From positions 263,408-327,407 of the forward strand of contig NZ_CAXBBQ010000006.1 in the NCBI RefSeq assembly GCF_963974575.1: 64,000 nt of DNA, given 5' to 3'. The notes beneath the pieces are model-generated. The model was not told the origin of the DNA and did no database searches. It saw only the letters and a program-made list of their open reading frames with translations. Below, in pieces: positions 25,628 through 34,734 of the stretch (position 1 is its first letter; every line of letters starts with the position of its first letter). This DNA comes from Sphingosinicella sp963974575 (GTDB taxonomy: Bacteria > Pseudomonadota > Alphaproteobacteria > Sphingomonadales > Sphingomonadaceae). The translations under genes and the position numbers were made by a program.

Positions 25628-27229
25628 ATTATCGTGCCGGATCATGTCGGCGGCTTTCTCGCCGATCATGATGCAGGTTGCATTGGTGTTGCCGTTGACG
25701 ACTGATGGCATGATCGAGGCATCGGCCACGCGGATATTTGCGAGGCCGTGAACGCGCAGGCGGTTGTCGACCACCGCCATCTCGTCGGTGCCCATCTTGC
25801 ATGTTCCCACCGGATGATAAGCATGATTGGCTTCTGCCCGGATATAGGCGTCGATCTCTTCATCAGTTTCAAGGTAGCGGTCAGGATAGAGAGGCCGTTT
25901 CATCATCGCCTTCATGCGATCCGAATGCAGGATCTCCTGCACGACACGGAAGGCATTGCGCAACGTCTTGAGGTCGTCGGGATGACTCAAGAGATTGAGG
26001 TCCATCTTGGGATCGGATTCGGGGTTTGAGTCATGTAAGGCAACCCAGCCGCGGCTCTTTGGGCGCCCAATATTGAGAATGATCGTATAGCCCCATTTCG
26101 TCATCAGCTTGTAGTCGCGCGCATGGTCGCGATAGGCGAGCGGCACGACATGGACCTGGCAGTCCGCCCGGTTCTGCCCCGGCGCGGATCGCAAGAAACC
26201 GCCTGCAGCCGTGGGCGGCGATGCCAGCCAGCTTTTCCTTTGCGTGAGATACTGGAATAGGTCTCGCACGGTCTTGAGCGCGCCAACGACATTGAGTGCG
26301 ATCCCGAGCCGCTTCTTCGACTGGTAGACCAGCATCAGGTCAGGATGGTCGTGAAGATTCTGGCCGACACCGGGAATATCATGAATCACTTCGATTCCAT
26401 GCTTCTCCAACTCATCACGCGGTCCGATACCGGAAAGCATCAACAGTTGGGGCGAATTATAGGCGCCGCCGCTGACAATGACTTCCTTTTCGCACGGGAT
26501 CGTCTTCAACTGCCCGTCCTGGGAATACTCGACTGCCACCGCGCGGTTGCCCTCAAACCTGATACGATGGACGCGGGCATGTACTTCGACGCGGAGGTTG
26601 CCGCGCCTGCCCATCACCGGATCAAGGTAACACGCCTTCACGCTGGCGCGCTTCCCGTCCTTCACGGTAAACTGATAGATGCCGACACCTTCCTGGCTGG
26701 CACCATTGAAGTCCGGATTGGCTTGATGGTCCAGTCCAGTCGCCGCCTCGATGAAAGCATCATAGACATCGAATTCGCGCTTGCCGTTGGATACGTGAAG
26801 CGGTCCCGACGAGCCGTGAAACTCATCCTCACCGCGCTCATTATTCTCAGCCTTGCGGAAATAGGACAGGACATCGTTGTAACCCCAGCCGTCGTTGCCG
26901 AGTTCGGCCCAGTGGTCGAAATCCGACCGGTCGCCGCGGATATAGACCATCCCGTTCATACCGCTCGATCCACCCAGCATCTTCCCGCGCGGATTGTAGA
27001 GGCGGCGGTCGTTGAGCGCCTTTGAAGGGTCGGTGTTGAACCGCCAGTTGAGCGTATTGATCCGATAGTCTTGGATCAGCGCCGCAAAAGCGCCGGGCGT
27101 GGACACAAGCGGCGAGGTGCCTGGGCCGCCTGCCTCGAGCAGGCAAACGGTGACATCGGGGTCCTCGGACAACCGGCTGGCGATAACGCCGCCCGACGAC
27201 CCACCTCCAATAATTACATAGTCAGCCAT
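25595..27229 (-). CDS. GMC-family FAD alcohol oxidoreductase
   Basis: The 544-aa protein is of the choline/alcohol dehydrogenase type (AlkJ- and PEG dehydrogenase-like). The FAD-binding site is YVIIGGGSSGGVIASRL with LLEAGG, followed by GKMLGGSSGMNGMVYIRG, VIVSGGAYNSPQLLMLSGIG, and the C-terminal active site YHPVGTCKMG and VNGNTNA. It would oxidise a primary alcohol to the aldehyde. It is followed by a separate promoter motif and preceded by the aldehyde dehydrogenase gene, which suits stepwise alcohol oxidation. Confidence 0.92.
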   Translation of the reverse strand: MADYVIIGGGSSGGVIASRLSEDPDVTVCLLEAGGPGTSPLVSTPGAFAALIQDYRINTLNWRFNTDPSKALNDRRLYNPRGKMLGGSSGMNGMVYIRGDRSDFDHWAELGNDGWGYNDVLSYFRKAENNERGEDEFHGSSGPLHVSNGKREFDVYDAFIEAATGLDHQANPDFNGASQEGVGIYQFTVKDGKRASVKACYLDPVMGRRGNLRVEVHARVHRIRFEGNRAVAVEYSQDGQLKTIPCEKEVIVSGGAYNSPQLLMLSGIGPRDELEKHGIEVIHDIPGVGQNLHDHPDLMLVYQSKKRLGIALNVVGALKTVRDLFQYLTQRKSWLASPPTAAGGFLRSAPGQNRADCQVHVVPLAYRDHARDYKLMTKWGYTIILNIGRPKSRGWVALHDSNPESDPKMDLNLLSHPDDLKTLRNAFRVVQEILHSDRMKAMMKRPLYPDRYLETDEEIDAYIRAEANHAYHPVGTCKMGTDEMAVVDNRLRVHGLANIRVADASIMPSVVNGNTNATCIMIGEKAADMIRHDNMSSKNSIAEY

Positions 27230-27305
27230 TTGCTTCCCTTGTCATTCGACCCATGCTGGCGACCCGGCGTCATGCAACATGCCAGCATCAACCGCCGCAG
27301 CCACG

Positions 27306-28730
27306 TCAGAGGATCTTTTCGAAGATGTTGAGTAGTCCTTCGGTCTTGCTCGAATAGGGTGGCAGAAGTTGACCAAGCAGGCTGAGTTTCGGCTGAGAGA
27401 ACACCGGCTTGTAATGAGTGAAGCGCTCGAAACTGGCGACGCCGGTATAGGCACCGATGCCGCTCTGTCCGATGCCACCGAAAGGCAGCCGGCGCTGGAA
27501 GACGTGCATGACCGTGCCGTTGAGAGTCACGCCGCCAGCGTGCGTTTCGGAAATGATCTTGCGCCGTTCCTCACTTTCGTCGCCAAAATAATAGAGCGCC
27601 AGCGGGCGCTCATGCCGGTTTACGTAGCGAATGAGCTCGTCTTCGGAGCGATATGGCATGATCGGCAGGATCGGTCCGAAAATCTCCTCCTGCATCATCG
27701 CCATGTCATCGGTAACGTCGAGAACCGCCAACGGCACGATCCGATGCCGTTCAGGAAGCGTTCCATCGCCGTTGTCCGAGAGGTTGAGCACCGTCGCGCC
27801 CTTGGCTTCGGCATCATCGAGCAAACCTTGGAGCCGCGCGAACTGTCGGTCATTGATGATACTGGTGAAATCGGGGTTGCTTGCCGCGTTGGGGTAGCAT
27901 TTGGCAACCTGAGCGCGGAGTGCGGCGACGAAGCTTTCCATCTGATCGACATGGACGAAGGCATAGTCAGCGGCGATGCAGGTCTGGCCGGCGTTGAGCA
28001 GCTTGCCGAACACTAAGCTTTCACAGACTTGTGCAAGCGATGCACCCTTGCCCACGATGGCAGGGCATTTGCCGCCAAGTTCCAGAGTAACAGGTGTAAG
28101 GTTGGCAGCCGCCGCTTCATAGACTTTGCGGCCAACCGCGGGTGAACCGGTGAAGAGAATATGGTCGAAAGGTAGGGCCGTCATCGCCTGTGCCATGTCG
28201 GGCCCGCCCTGGACAATCGCGAATTCCTCTTCGGCGAAATACCGGCGCACAAGCCGCTCGCTGGCTTCGGCGGCGTTGGCGGAAACTTCGCTCGGCTTTG
28301 CGATCACGCGGTTGCCGGCCGCCAATGCACCGGCCGCGCCAACGAATATGGTGCCGAGCGGATAGTTCCACGTGCCGAGAACGCCCACCACACCTAGGGG
28401 CTGGGGGACCAGGCGCGATGAACCGGGAAGGCCGAAGATGTCAGTCTTCACCCGCCGCGGCCTCAGCCACGTCTTCAGATTGCGGCGCGCAAATTTAATT
28501 TCCGATATGCCAAGCATCAGGTCGAGCAGGATAGTCTCGTAGCGGGATCGAATGCCGAAATCGGCGGCAACGGCATCGACCAATTCGTCTCTGTGCTGCT
28601 CAAATATCCGGCCAAGGCGCCCGAGCAGGTCCATGCGTTCTTCGTAGCTGCGCGAAACCTGCTCACGCGTCCCTTCGCGTTGGGTCGCGAAAATTCGTTC
28701 CAGCTCAGTTCTGTTCCGAGACGCATCCAC
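27306..28730 (-). CDS. Aldehyde dehydrogenase (coniferyl-aldehyde type)
   Basis: The 474-aa enzyme shows the ALDH features of the short coniferyl/fatty-aldehyde group: GVLGTWNYPLGTIF, FTGSPAVGRKV, the catalytic Glu in ELGGKCP and the Cys in NAGQTCIAADY. A C-terminal LPFGGIGQSGIGAY is also seen. It would oxidise the aldehyde made by the GMC enzyme. The start is GTG at 28730, one base after the stop of a small upstream frame, so translation may be coupled to it. Confidence 0.9.
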   Translation of the reverse strand: MDASRNRTELERIFATQREGTREQVSRSYEERMDLLGRLGRIFEQHRDELVDAVAADFGIRSRYETILLDLMLGISEIKFARRNLKTWLRPRRVKTDIFGLPGSSRLVPQPLGVVGVLGTWNYPLGTIFVGAAGALAAGNRVIAKPSEVSANAAEASERLVRRYFAEEEFAIVQGGPDMAQAMTALPFDHILFTGSPAVGRKVYEAAAANLTPVTLELGGKCPAIVGKGASLAQVCESLVFGKLLNAGQTCIAADYAFVHVDQMESFVAALRAQVAKCYPNAASNPDFTSIINDRQFARLQGLLDDAEAKGATVLNLSDNGDGTLPERHRIVPLAVLDVTDDMAMMQEEIFGPILPIMPYRSEDELIRYVNRHERPLALYYFGDESEERRKIISETHAGGVTLNGTVMHVFQRRLPFGGIGQSGIGAYTGVASFERFTHYKPVFSQPKLSLLGQLLPPYSSKTEGLLNIFEKIL

Positions 28731-28731
28731 G

Positions 28732-28875
28732 TTAAATCGTCCGGAGGCGCGCTGGCCGCTCGGCGCTGCTCGCCTGGGCGGTGCTTTCAGCTGCGCCGAT
28801 CTCAGTGATCACAGCGCGCTCGATTCTGTACGCCGTGCCGATGAATGAGGGACCGTTGCCGGTGGAACGCATCAT
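28732..28875 (-). CDS. Possible small leader ORF, 47 aa
   Basis: An ATGATG start at 28875 follows a good ribosome site (gaggag about 5 bases upstream). The product MMRSTGNGPSFIGTAYRIER... ends at TAA one base before the GTG of the aldehyde dehydrogenase. It has no recognised domain. It may be a translational leader for the weakly started dehydrogenase, or a small protein of its own. Confidence 0.4.
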   Translation of the reverse strand: MMRSTGNGPSFIGTAYRIERAVITEIGAAESTAQASSAERPARLRTI

Positions 28876-28961
28876 GGATGCTCCTCGGTCTGAAAGTCAG
28901 GTCGAAAAAATCGGGGGCAGCGGGCGGGAGAGGATGCCCGCCGCCCCCGTCGCAGCAGCGA

Positions 28962-31571
28962 TCAGAACTTGACTGTCGCTTCGACGCCATAAGTGCGCGG
29001 CATGCCGCGGTTCAGATAATCGTAGCCGAACACGTTCATGTTGAGGCCGTAGGTGTAGTAATATTTGTCGAACAGATTCTTCGCCCACAAGCTAACCGAC
29101 ATATTGTCGTGCGCATAGGTTAATCGCGCATTGGCGAGCCAGTAGCCCGGATTTGCGCATGTAATCGCCTTACCCGCGAGCGTTATGTTCGATCCCGCTG
29201 GGGGTGTATCGCACGGTGTCTGCCCATAATTCTTGAACGGATCAAAATAGTACTTGCCCATGTAGGACGCATCACCGCGCAAGGTCAGCTTGTTGGTGCC
29301 GTCATCGATCATATCCCAGTCGAATCCGGCCTGGAACGTAACCTCCGGCGCGTTCGGGAAGGGATTGCCGTTGACGTTCAATGTCGGGCTGGCCGGGTTT
29401 GCCGGATCGATCACATTGCCTTTGTACTTGCTGTTGAGATAGCCCAGCGAAGCATCGAAACGCAACGTATCGGCCACCTGCCAGGCGAGTTCGGCCTCGC
29501 CACCGAACAGGCGACCATTGGCGCTGCGCGTGAAGGTTGTAGCGCCGACCACCTGCGTTACTTGGTGATTCGAATACTCGTAGTAGAAGCCCGCGAGGTT
29601 AAGTTGGACGCGGCGATCGAACAGCCGGGTTTTGAGCCCCGCCTCATATGCATTCACCTTTTCAGGCTGGATATAATAGACTTGATTGACGCCCTGATAG
29701 GCAAGCCCGTTGAAGCTGCCGCTGCGGTAACCGCGACTGTACTGGAGATAGCCCATGATATCATCGGCGAACTCATAGCTGACATTGATACGGCCGGTTA
29801 GCCTGTTTGCCTTTTCGCGCTGCTCAAGCGGCGCGAGATTGGGGTTGTATGGATTGCTGTAGGGGACCAGGTTGACAACCGGCGTCGTACCGTCGAGCGC
29901 ATAGAGGAAAGTGCTGCCGTTAAGGTAATTGACCTTATCCTGGGTGTAGCGTGCACCCACCGCCACGGTCAGCCGCTCGGTCGCTTTCCAGGTTACGTCG
30001 CCGTAGATCGCCTTCGAGGGGCGCGACACGTCAAAACGCTGTTCGCCGAGGATCGGGGTGAACGGAGGCGCGCCTGCCCCGGCGCAGCCCGCCGAAAAGC
30101 TACCCCCCATGCCGCCATTGCCCGTATTATTGATCGCGATGTCGGTCTGGAGTGCAATCAGCGAGCGTGCATCAAGGAAGCCGTTGGGATTGATCTCGAT
30201 CGCGTCGCAGAATCCGGCATCGCCAGGCCCCAACGCCGGATTGGCGGCAAAGGCTGGGATATAGCGGATCGCGTCGGGCGTTCCGATTGCGGCGTTATTG
30301 TAGCTGCCCGGAAGACCGGCGCCAAGCAGCAGCGGCCTCAGCGCCCCGAAAAAGTCCGGGTAGTTGACCGTCTTGACCTTGTCCCTGCCATAATAAAGGC
30401 CGGCAATGATATCGAGGCGGTCGTTCGAATAGCTGAAACGCAGGTCCTGGTTGAAATTCTTGCTCGTCGACGTGAGGCCGATCGAGCAGAGATCGGCTGG
30501 GCCGCCATCGCAATCATCAGGATTGTTGATATAGTCGCCGGTGTCGTAGCCGGTAATCGAGGTGACGGAGAATTGGTCGCTGACATCCCATTTGATGTTG
30601 AGGGCTATCCCTTTCGACTTGCTGATGTTCTTACCTACCCGATCAACTGCGACCTCATTGTCACGCAGCAACCGCCCGCCTAGGAAAGGTTGCGGATCGT
30701 AACGCGAATAGCCGAGCGCATCCTGCCCGCCCGCGAGTTGACCACCTGCATAGGGCGCGGTGCCCCATGGATCGTCCTTCGCGGCATAGAGCTTCAAATT
30801 GATGTCGAGATCGGGATCGGGCCGGAAGCGGATCGAGATGCGACCGCCGATCGTATCGGTGGTCCCTAGGTCGCGCTCATTCCCAGGCAGTACATTGCGC
30901 TGCCAACCATCCCCTTTTGCAAAAGTACCGGCGACGCGGACGCCCAAGATGTCGGGAACCAGCGTCGCTTCAGCGGCGCCCTGCACCGTGAAAGTGTCGT
31001 AATTGGCATAGCCGGCGGTCAGATAGCCATTGGCCTCTCCCAGATCCGGCTTGCGCGTGAAGAAGCTGATCGCGCCACCCGTGGTGTTGCGACCGTAGAG
31101 TGTTCCTTGCGGTCCGCGCAGTACCTCGACCCGGTCGATGTCATAGAGTTGCAGGCCATGGCTCGCCCGGAAGCTCTGATAGACTTCATCGACATAGACG
31201 CCAACCGGCGACGCAGTGGAGGCGGAAAATTCGTTCGCCACTGAAATCCCGCGCAGCGAGAAATTCGGTTGGGTGCGACCATAGGGAGTGGTGACTTGCA
31301 GGCTGGGGATCGCGCCCATCAAGTCTGAGGTCTCCGTGATGCCGCGCGTGCGCAGCGTCTCGCCGCCTATGGCGGAAACGGCGGCTGGAACATCCTGCAA
31401 ATTCTGTTCGCGCTTCTGCGCCGTGACGACGATTGTCTCAAGGCCACCTTCCTGCGCCTCGGGCTTTTCGCCCTGCGATGCAGCGTCCTGGGCATGTGCC
31501 GGCACTGCAAGCGCACACGCGATCGATAGCGCGGTGGCACAAAGCAAATTTGTCCTAAAGGCTGTGACCAT
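28962..31571 (-). CDS. TonB-dependent receptor
   Basis: The 869-aa outer-membrane receptor has a signal peptide (MVTAFRTNLLCATALSIACA... to AHAQ), TonB box ETIVVTAQKREQNLQDVP, plug domain with EVLRGPQGTLYGRNTTGG, and a long barrel ending YGVEATVKF with C-terminal Phe. It is the intact counterpart of the frameshifted receptor at 17241-19404 and lies ahead of the alcohol and aldehyde dehydrogenase genes. It probably imports the substrate of this pathway. Motif copy B lies 60 bases upstream of its start. Confidence 0.92.
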   Translation of the reverse strand: MVTAFRTNLLCATALSIACALAVPAHAQDAASQGEKPEAQEGGLETIVVTAQKREQNLQDVPAAVSAIGGETLRTRGITETSDLMGAIPSLQVTTPYGRTQPNFSLRGISVANEFSASTASPVGVYVDEVYQSFRASHGLQLYDIDRVEVLRGPQGTLYGRNTTGGAISFFTRKPDLGEANGYLTAGYANYDTFTVQGAAEATLVPDILGVRVAGTFAKGDGWQRNVLPGNERDLGTTDTIGGRISIRFRPDPDLDINLKLYAAKDDPWGTAPYAGGQLAGGQDALGYSRYDPQPFLGGRLLRDNEVAVDRVGKNISKSKGIALNIKWDVSDQFSVTSITGYDTGDYINNPDDCDGGPADLCSIGLTSTSKNFNQDLRFSYSNDRLDIIAGLYYGRDKVKTVNYPDFFGALRPLLLGAGLPGSYNNAAIGTPDAIRYIPAFAANPALGPGDAGFCDAIEINPNGFLDARSLIALQTDIAINNTGNGGMGGSFSAGCAGAGAPPFTPILGEQRFDVSRPSKAIYGDVTWKATERLTVAVGARYTQDKVNYLNGSTFLYALDGTTPVVNLVPYSNPYNPNLAPLEQREKANRLTGRINVSYEFADDIMGYLQYSRGYRSGSFNGLAYQGVNQVYYIQPEKVNAYEAGLKTRLFDRRVQLNLAGFYYEYSNHQVTQVVGATTFTRSANGRLFGGEAELAWQVADTLRFDASLGYLNSKYKGNVIDPANPASPTLNVNGNPFPNAPEVTFQAGFDWDMIDDGTNKLTLRGDASYMGKYYFDPFKNYGQTPCDTPPAGSNITLAGKAITCANPGYWLANARLTYAHDNMSVSLWAKNLFDKYYYTYGLNMNVFGYDYLNRGMPRTYGVEATVKF

Positions 31572-31630
31572 GACTGTCCTCCCCACGGCATTTTTTGATT
31601 TGGCGCCATTTGCCGCGCCTTGGGGCTCAT

Positions 31631-31671
31631 CGTCCAATTCAATTTGTTGGCGAACTATTCCTCCCACTCAT
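31631..31671 (-). promoter_or_regulatory. Recurrent 41-bp motif, copy B (TonB receptor 2)
   Basis: 34 of 41 bases match copy A. It begins CGTCCAATTCAATT, has GAACTATTCCT in the centre and ends CTCAT. It lies 60 bases upstream of the receptor start. Confidence 0.6.
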
Positions 31672-32009
31672 TGATTAAGGACTGATGAGCCTGCACCGCT
31701 GACGCTTCGTGGCGACGCAAATAACCCCATATATTTCATTGAATTAGTCACGCTGAGCGCGTCCATCGGGACGGATGCGCGCGTTCTGCTCGCCCCAATC
31801 GAGCCCTTCCAGACGATGTATCGGCGTAATTGGCGGTCCCGGCGGTTTCCCTTGTCGAGTTGCAAGGGGAATCAGCTATGATGAGATGTAGTGAGATACG
31901 GTTTCTTGGAGTTCATTCTACTATTCGCGGATGCATCTAAGTAGCTGATATTTCTAACAACTATGGCAGAAAACCGCGCCTCTAAATCGGCGGTTCTGAC
32001 TTTTGAGGC
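31672..32009. other. Non-coding region between receptor gene and integrase
   Basis: No gene is supported. A partly paired segment, aaccgcgcc...ggcggtt, occurs at 31973-31996. The region may hold the upstream part of the receptor promoter. Confidence 0.4.
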
Positions 32010-33335
32010 TCATCGCGAAGCCGCCCGAAGGGGGCGTTGCCAATACGGCTGTCTCTGGTCGCTTGGTGGCAGGTGCTGGATGGGAGCGGAACAGCGCATG
32101 AATTGTGAGAACTCGATAGGATTCTTCTCGACATTCGACACTGCGGTTGCCGCGTCGATCACGTCGGCCCAGTCTTGGAGCATCCGCCTTCGCGGTGTGA
32201 GATAGAGCGCACTGTTGTAAGCGCCGCGCACCTCATCCTCGTCCTCGTGAGCGAGCGCCATCTCGATCCAATCCGGCTTGTAGCGTTCGGCTTCGTTCGC
32301 CCAGGTCGAGCCGAGCCCCCTAAACCCATGTACCGTCTGCCGATGGAGATACCCCATCCGATAACAGGCATAGATCATGGTGTTCTCGGAAATAGACTTT
32401 CCAGGCTTGGCTCCGGGAAAGAGGAACGCATCGTTCGTCGCCTGCAAGCGGCGCTGAACGATCATTGCGGCCTGGCGGGACAGCGGAACAAGATGCTCAC
32501 GTTCCATCTTCATGCGCTCCGGCGACAGACGCCATAGCGGGTTCGGTCCATAGAGATCCTCGAACTCGTCCCTGGCCGCGAAGCGGGTTTCGCTGGTTCG
32601 GACCCATGTGAGCAAGGTGAACAGCAGCGCGTCACGGGTGATCTCGCGGCGGCGCGGCGTGTCCTCGCCGTCATAGGCGAAGATCGCTCGCACCAGCTTC
32701 GGAAACTCCGCGAGCGGCACGCGCGCCATGTGCCTGACGGGCGGCTTGGGCTTGAGCGCATCGTTGAGGCCGAGCGTCGGATCGATGGTCGCCCAGCCGC
32801 TCGCGATCGCGAAGCGATAGATCTGGCTGACGTTCTGCTTGAGGCGACGGGCGATATCGAGGGCGCCGCGCGCTTCGACCGCGCGGATCATCTCGAGAAT
32901 CTCGGGCGGGTCGATTTCCGTGATCGGACGCTTCCCGATGACCGGAAAGACGTCGCGCTCCATCCGGTTGATGACGCGCAGGGCATGGGCCGAGTCCAGC
33001 CCTTCAATACGATTGGCGTGCCAGGCCCGCGCAATCTCTTCGAACAGCTTGAGCGCGGCCCTCTGCTTCTTCGCCCGCTTCCTGGCCTCGGCGGGGTCCT
33101 CACCCTGATCGAGCAGCCGCTTGGCTTCGGTCCGCTTCTCGCGGGCGATCGCCAGCGTGACGGTCGGATATTTGCCGAAGCTCAGCAGTTTTTCCTTGCC
33201 GTCGAAGCGGTATTTCAGGCGCCAGAGCTTCGATCCGTTCGGCTGGACGAGCAGGTGCAGGCCTTCTCCATCGGACAGCTTGTAGGGGCGCTGCCGCTTG
33301 GTGGCGTATTTGACCTCAAGTTCTTTCAAAGCCAT
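32010..33335 (-). CDS. P4-type tyrosine integrase (DUF4102)
   Basis: The 441-aa protein has the N-terminal DUF4102 arm-binding domain (MALKELEVKYATKRQRPYKL) and a C-terminal catalytic domain: Arg in LTWVRTSE, H-x-x-R as HGFRGLGSTW, LAHEDEDEVRGAYNSALY with the nucleophilic Tyr. The start at 33335 is chosen by alignment with the family. It lies 190 bases from the tRNA-Met 3' end, and integrases of this type insert at tRNA genes. It is the likely integrase of the element extending to the left. Confidence 0.92.
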   Translation of the reverse strand: MALKELEVKYATKRQRPYKLSDGEGLHLLVQPNGSKLWRLKYRFDGKEKLLSFGKYPTVTLAIAREKRTEAKRLLDQGEDPAEARKRAKKQRAALKLFEEIARAWHANRIEGLDSAHALRVINRMERDVFPVIGKRPITEIDPPEILEMIRAVEARGALDIARRLKQNVSQIYRFAIASGWATIDPTLGLNDALKPKPPVRHMARVPLAEFPKLVRAIFAYDGEDTPRRREITRDALLFTLLTWVRTSETRFAARDEFEDLYGPNPLWRLSPERMKMEREHLVPLSRQAAMIVQRRLQATNDAFLFPGAKPGKSISENTMIYACYRMGYLHRQTVHGFRGLGSTWANEAERYKPDWIEMALAHEDEDEVRGAYNSALYLTPRRRMLQDWADVIDAATAVSNVEKNPIEFSQFMRCSAPIQHLPPSDQRQPYWQRPLRAASR

Positions 33336-33525
33336 CTGGGGGTATCGCCTGTTTTGGGGACAGCCGAAAAATACCCCCAAAATACCCCCAATCCAAATCG
33401 CCGTGGGTGGCCGCAGCCGGTCGCACCGGGACGCCGGCGTACGCAACGGGACGCGAAAAATATTTGATTTTCCTCGAAAAATGTCTGCCAGTGGCCTCAG
33501 TGGGTCACTGGTGGACAATCCGGGT

Positions 33526-33602
33526 TGGTAGCGGAGGAGGGACTTGAACCCCCGACACGCGGATTATGATTCCGCTGCTCTAACCAGCTGAGCTACTCCG
33601 CC
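33526..33602 (-). tRNA. tRNA-Met (CAT), likely attachment site
   Basis: A complete 77-base cloverleaf on the minus strand: acceptor ggcggag pairs with ctccgct, D-arm agctcagctggttagag, anticodon stem gcgga/tccgc with loop atcataa (CAT), T-loop ttcaagt and an encoded CCA. Pairing at 1-72 argues against initiator fMet; a lysidine-modified tRNA-Ile cannot be excluded by anticodon alone. Its 3' end faces the integrase. Confidence 0.92.
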
Positions 33603-33717
33603 CCGAAGACCTGTTCGGCCCGAAAGCGGGGGTCATATAGGCGCGGGGGCTCCCCCGGTCAATCGTTCCTCGGCGTTCGCCCGTTAGAGGTTCAATCCAT
33701 TTCGATTCCGCGCTACT

Positions 33718-34668
33718 ATGCAGCTGGGCAGAATGGGGAAAACCGTGAAACCGGGGAGGGATATCGCGCGCGCTGTGTTCGCGCAGCTTGAGCCTGTGGC
33801 GCGCCGAATGGCGCCAAAACTTGATATTCCGCCTATCTTCATCGTGGGCCTCCCGCGCGTCGGCTCCACCCTCGCCTCCATTCTGGCGACCCGGCATCTC
33901 CGATGCGCATATTTTTCGAACCTCCTGATGGCGACGCCCGCAAGCCCGGTGTTGACGGCAATGCTTGCCGGGCCTCGGCGCGCGTTCGGCGGCACCGATG
34001 ATCTTGCAAACCGTTTCGGCGAGACCAACTGTTCGCAGGGACCGAGCCAAGGCTACCGGTTCTGGAATCGGCATCTCGGCACATCGGAGACCCCCGCCCC
34101 GCTCGACGAGGCCCGGAAGGCCATGATGCGCCAGACGATTGCCGCGCTTCAGGGCATCGCTGGCGGCCCCTTTATCAACAAGTGGCAGAAGAACGGGCTC
34201 CGAATCCCGTTTCTGGCGGATCTGTTCCCAGGTAGCGTTTTCATCGAGATAACGCGCGATCCGCTGGATACGGCGCTGTCGATCCTCTCGGCACGGCGCC
34301 AAAGCCATGGCGGCGAGGCCGGCTGGTTCTCGGTGCGCCCGTCGACACTCACGCTTTCAGACTATGTCAGCGTTCACGAGCAGATCGCCGCGCAGGTGGC
34401 GGCGACGCGGGCGATTATCGACCGCGATCTGGGCGGGCTCCCGAAGGCCAATGTCCAGACCTATGCTTATACGACGATTTGCGCCGACCCGAAGGGTTGG
34501 TTGCGCCTCGTGGCTTTACACTATGAAGCGGCAACAGGCATCCCGATCGCCCTTAGAGACACGCCGGCGCAGAAACTCAGTGCACGCCATCCCCTTGCCG
34601 AAAAAGCGGATCAACACCTTCTCGGTGCTGCGCTCGCGCGATTTGAAGGCGCATTTCCCGCATCCTGA
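33718..34668 (+). CDS. Sulfotransferase family protein
   Basis: The 316-aa protein has the PAPS 5'-phosphosulfate loop in FIVGLPRVGSTLAS (residues about 41-54) and the 3'-phosphate region in FIEITRDPLDTALSI. It ends with no membrane segment. Such enzymes transfer sulfate to hydroxyl or amine acceptors; the acceptor is unknown. It follows the tRNA-Met gene on the chromosomal side and precedes the asparaginase operon with a 66-base gap. The start could also be the ATG at 33733. Confidence 0.82.
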   Translation: MQLGRMGKTVKPGRDIARAVFAQLEPVARRMAPKLDIPPIFIVGLPRVGSTLASILATRHLRCAYFSNLLMATPASPVLTAMLAGPRRAFGGTDDLANRFGETNCSQGPSQGYRFWNRHLGTSETPAPLDEARKAMMRQTIAALQGIAGGPFINKWQKNGLRIPFLADLFPGSVFIEITRDPLDTALSILSARRQSHGGEAGWFSVRPSTLTLSDYVSVHEQIAAQVAATRAIIDRDLGGLPKANVQTYAYTTICADPKGWLRLVALHYEAATGIPIALRDTPAQKLSARHPLAEKADQHLLGAALARFEGAFPAS

Positions 34669-34734
34669 TAGCGATCTGTTGCGCTCCTTCCCCGCACTGA
34701 GTAAGTCCTGCGCCAACGGTGGGGAGACGGGGTC

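Larger units (their letters stand above)
1..33528. mobile_element. Integrative conjugative element, right end (left end outside window)
   Basis: A tyrosine integrase (32010-33335) lies beside the 3' end of tRNA-Met (33526-33602), the usual layout of a tRNA-targeting island. Leftward come catabolic cargo and then conjugation genes: relaxase with oriT candidate, TraF peptidase, lytic transglycosylase, ParB, ArdC, DUF2958 and DUF736. The partner att site was not seen in the window, so the element must extend beyond base 1. No VirB/TrbE-type secretion genes are present here and would have to be further left. That this is one element rather than two adjacent islands is inference. Confidence 0.6.
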
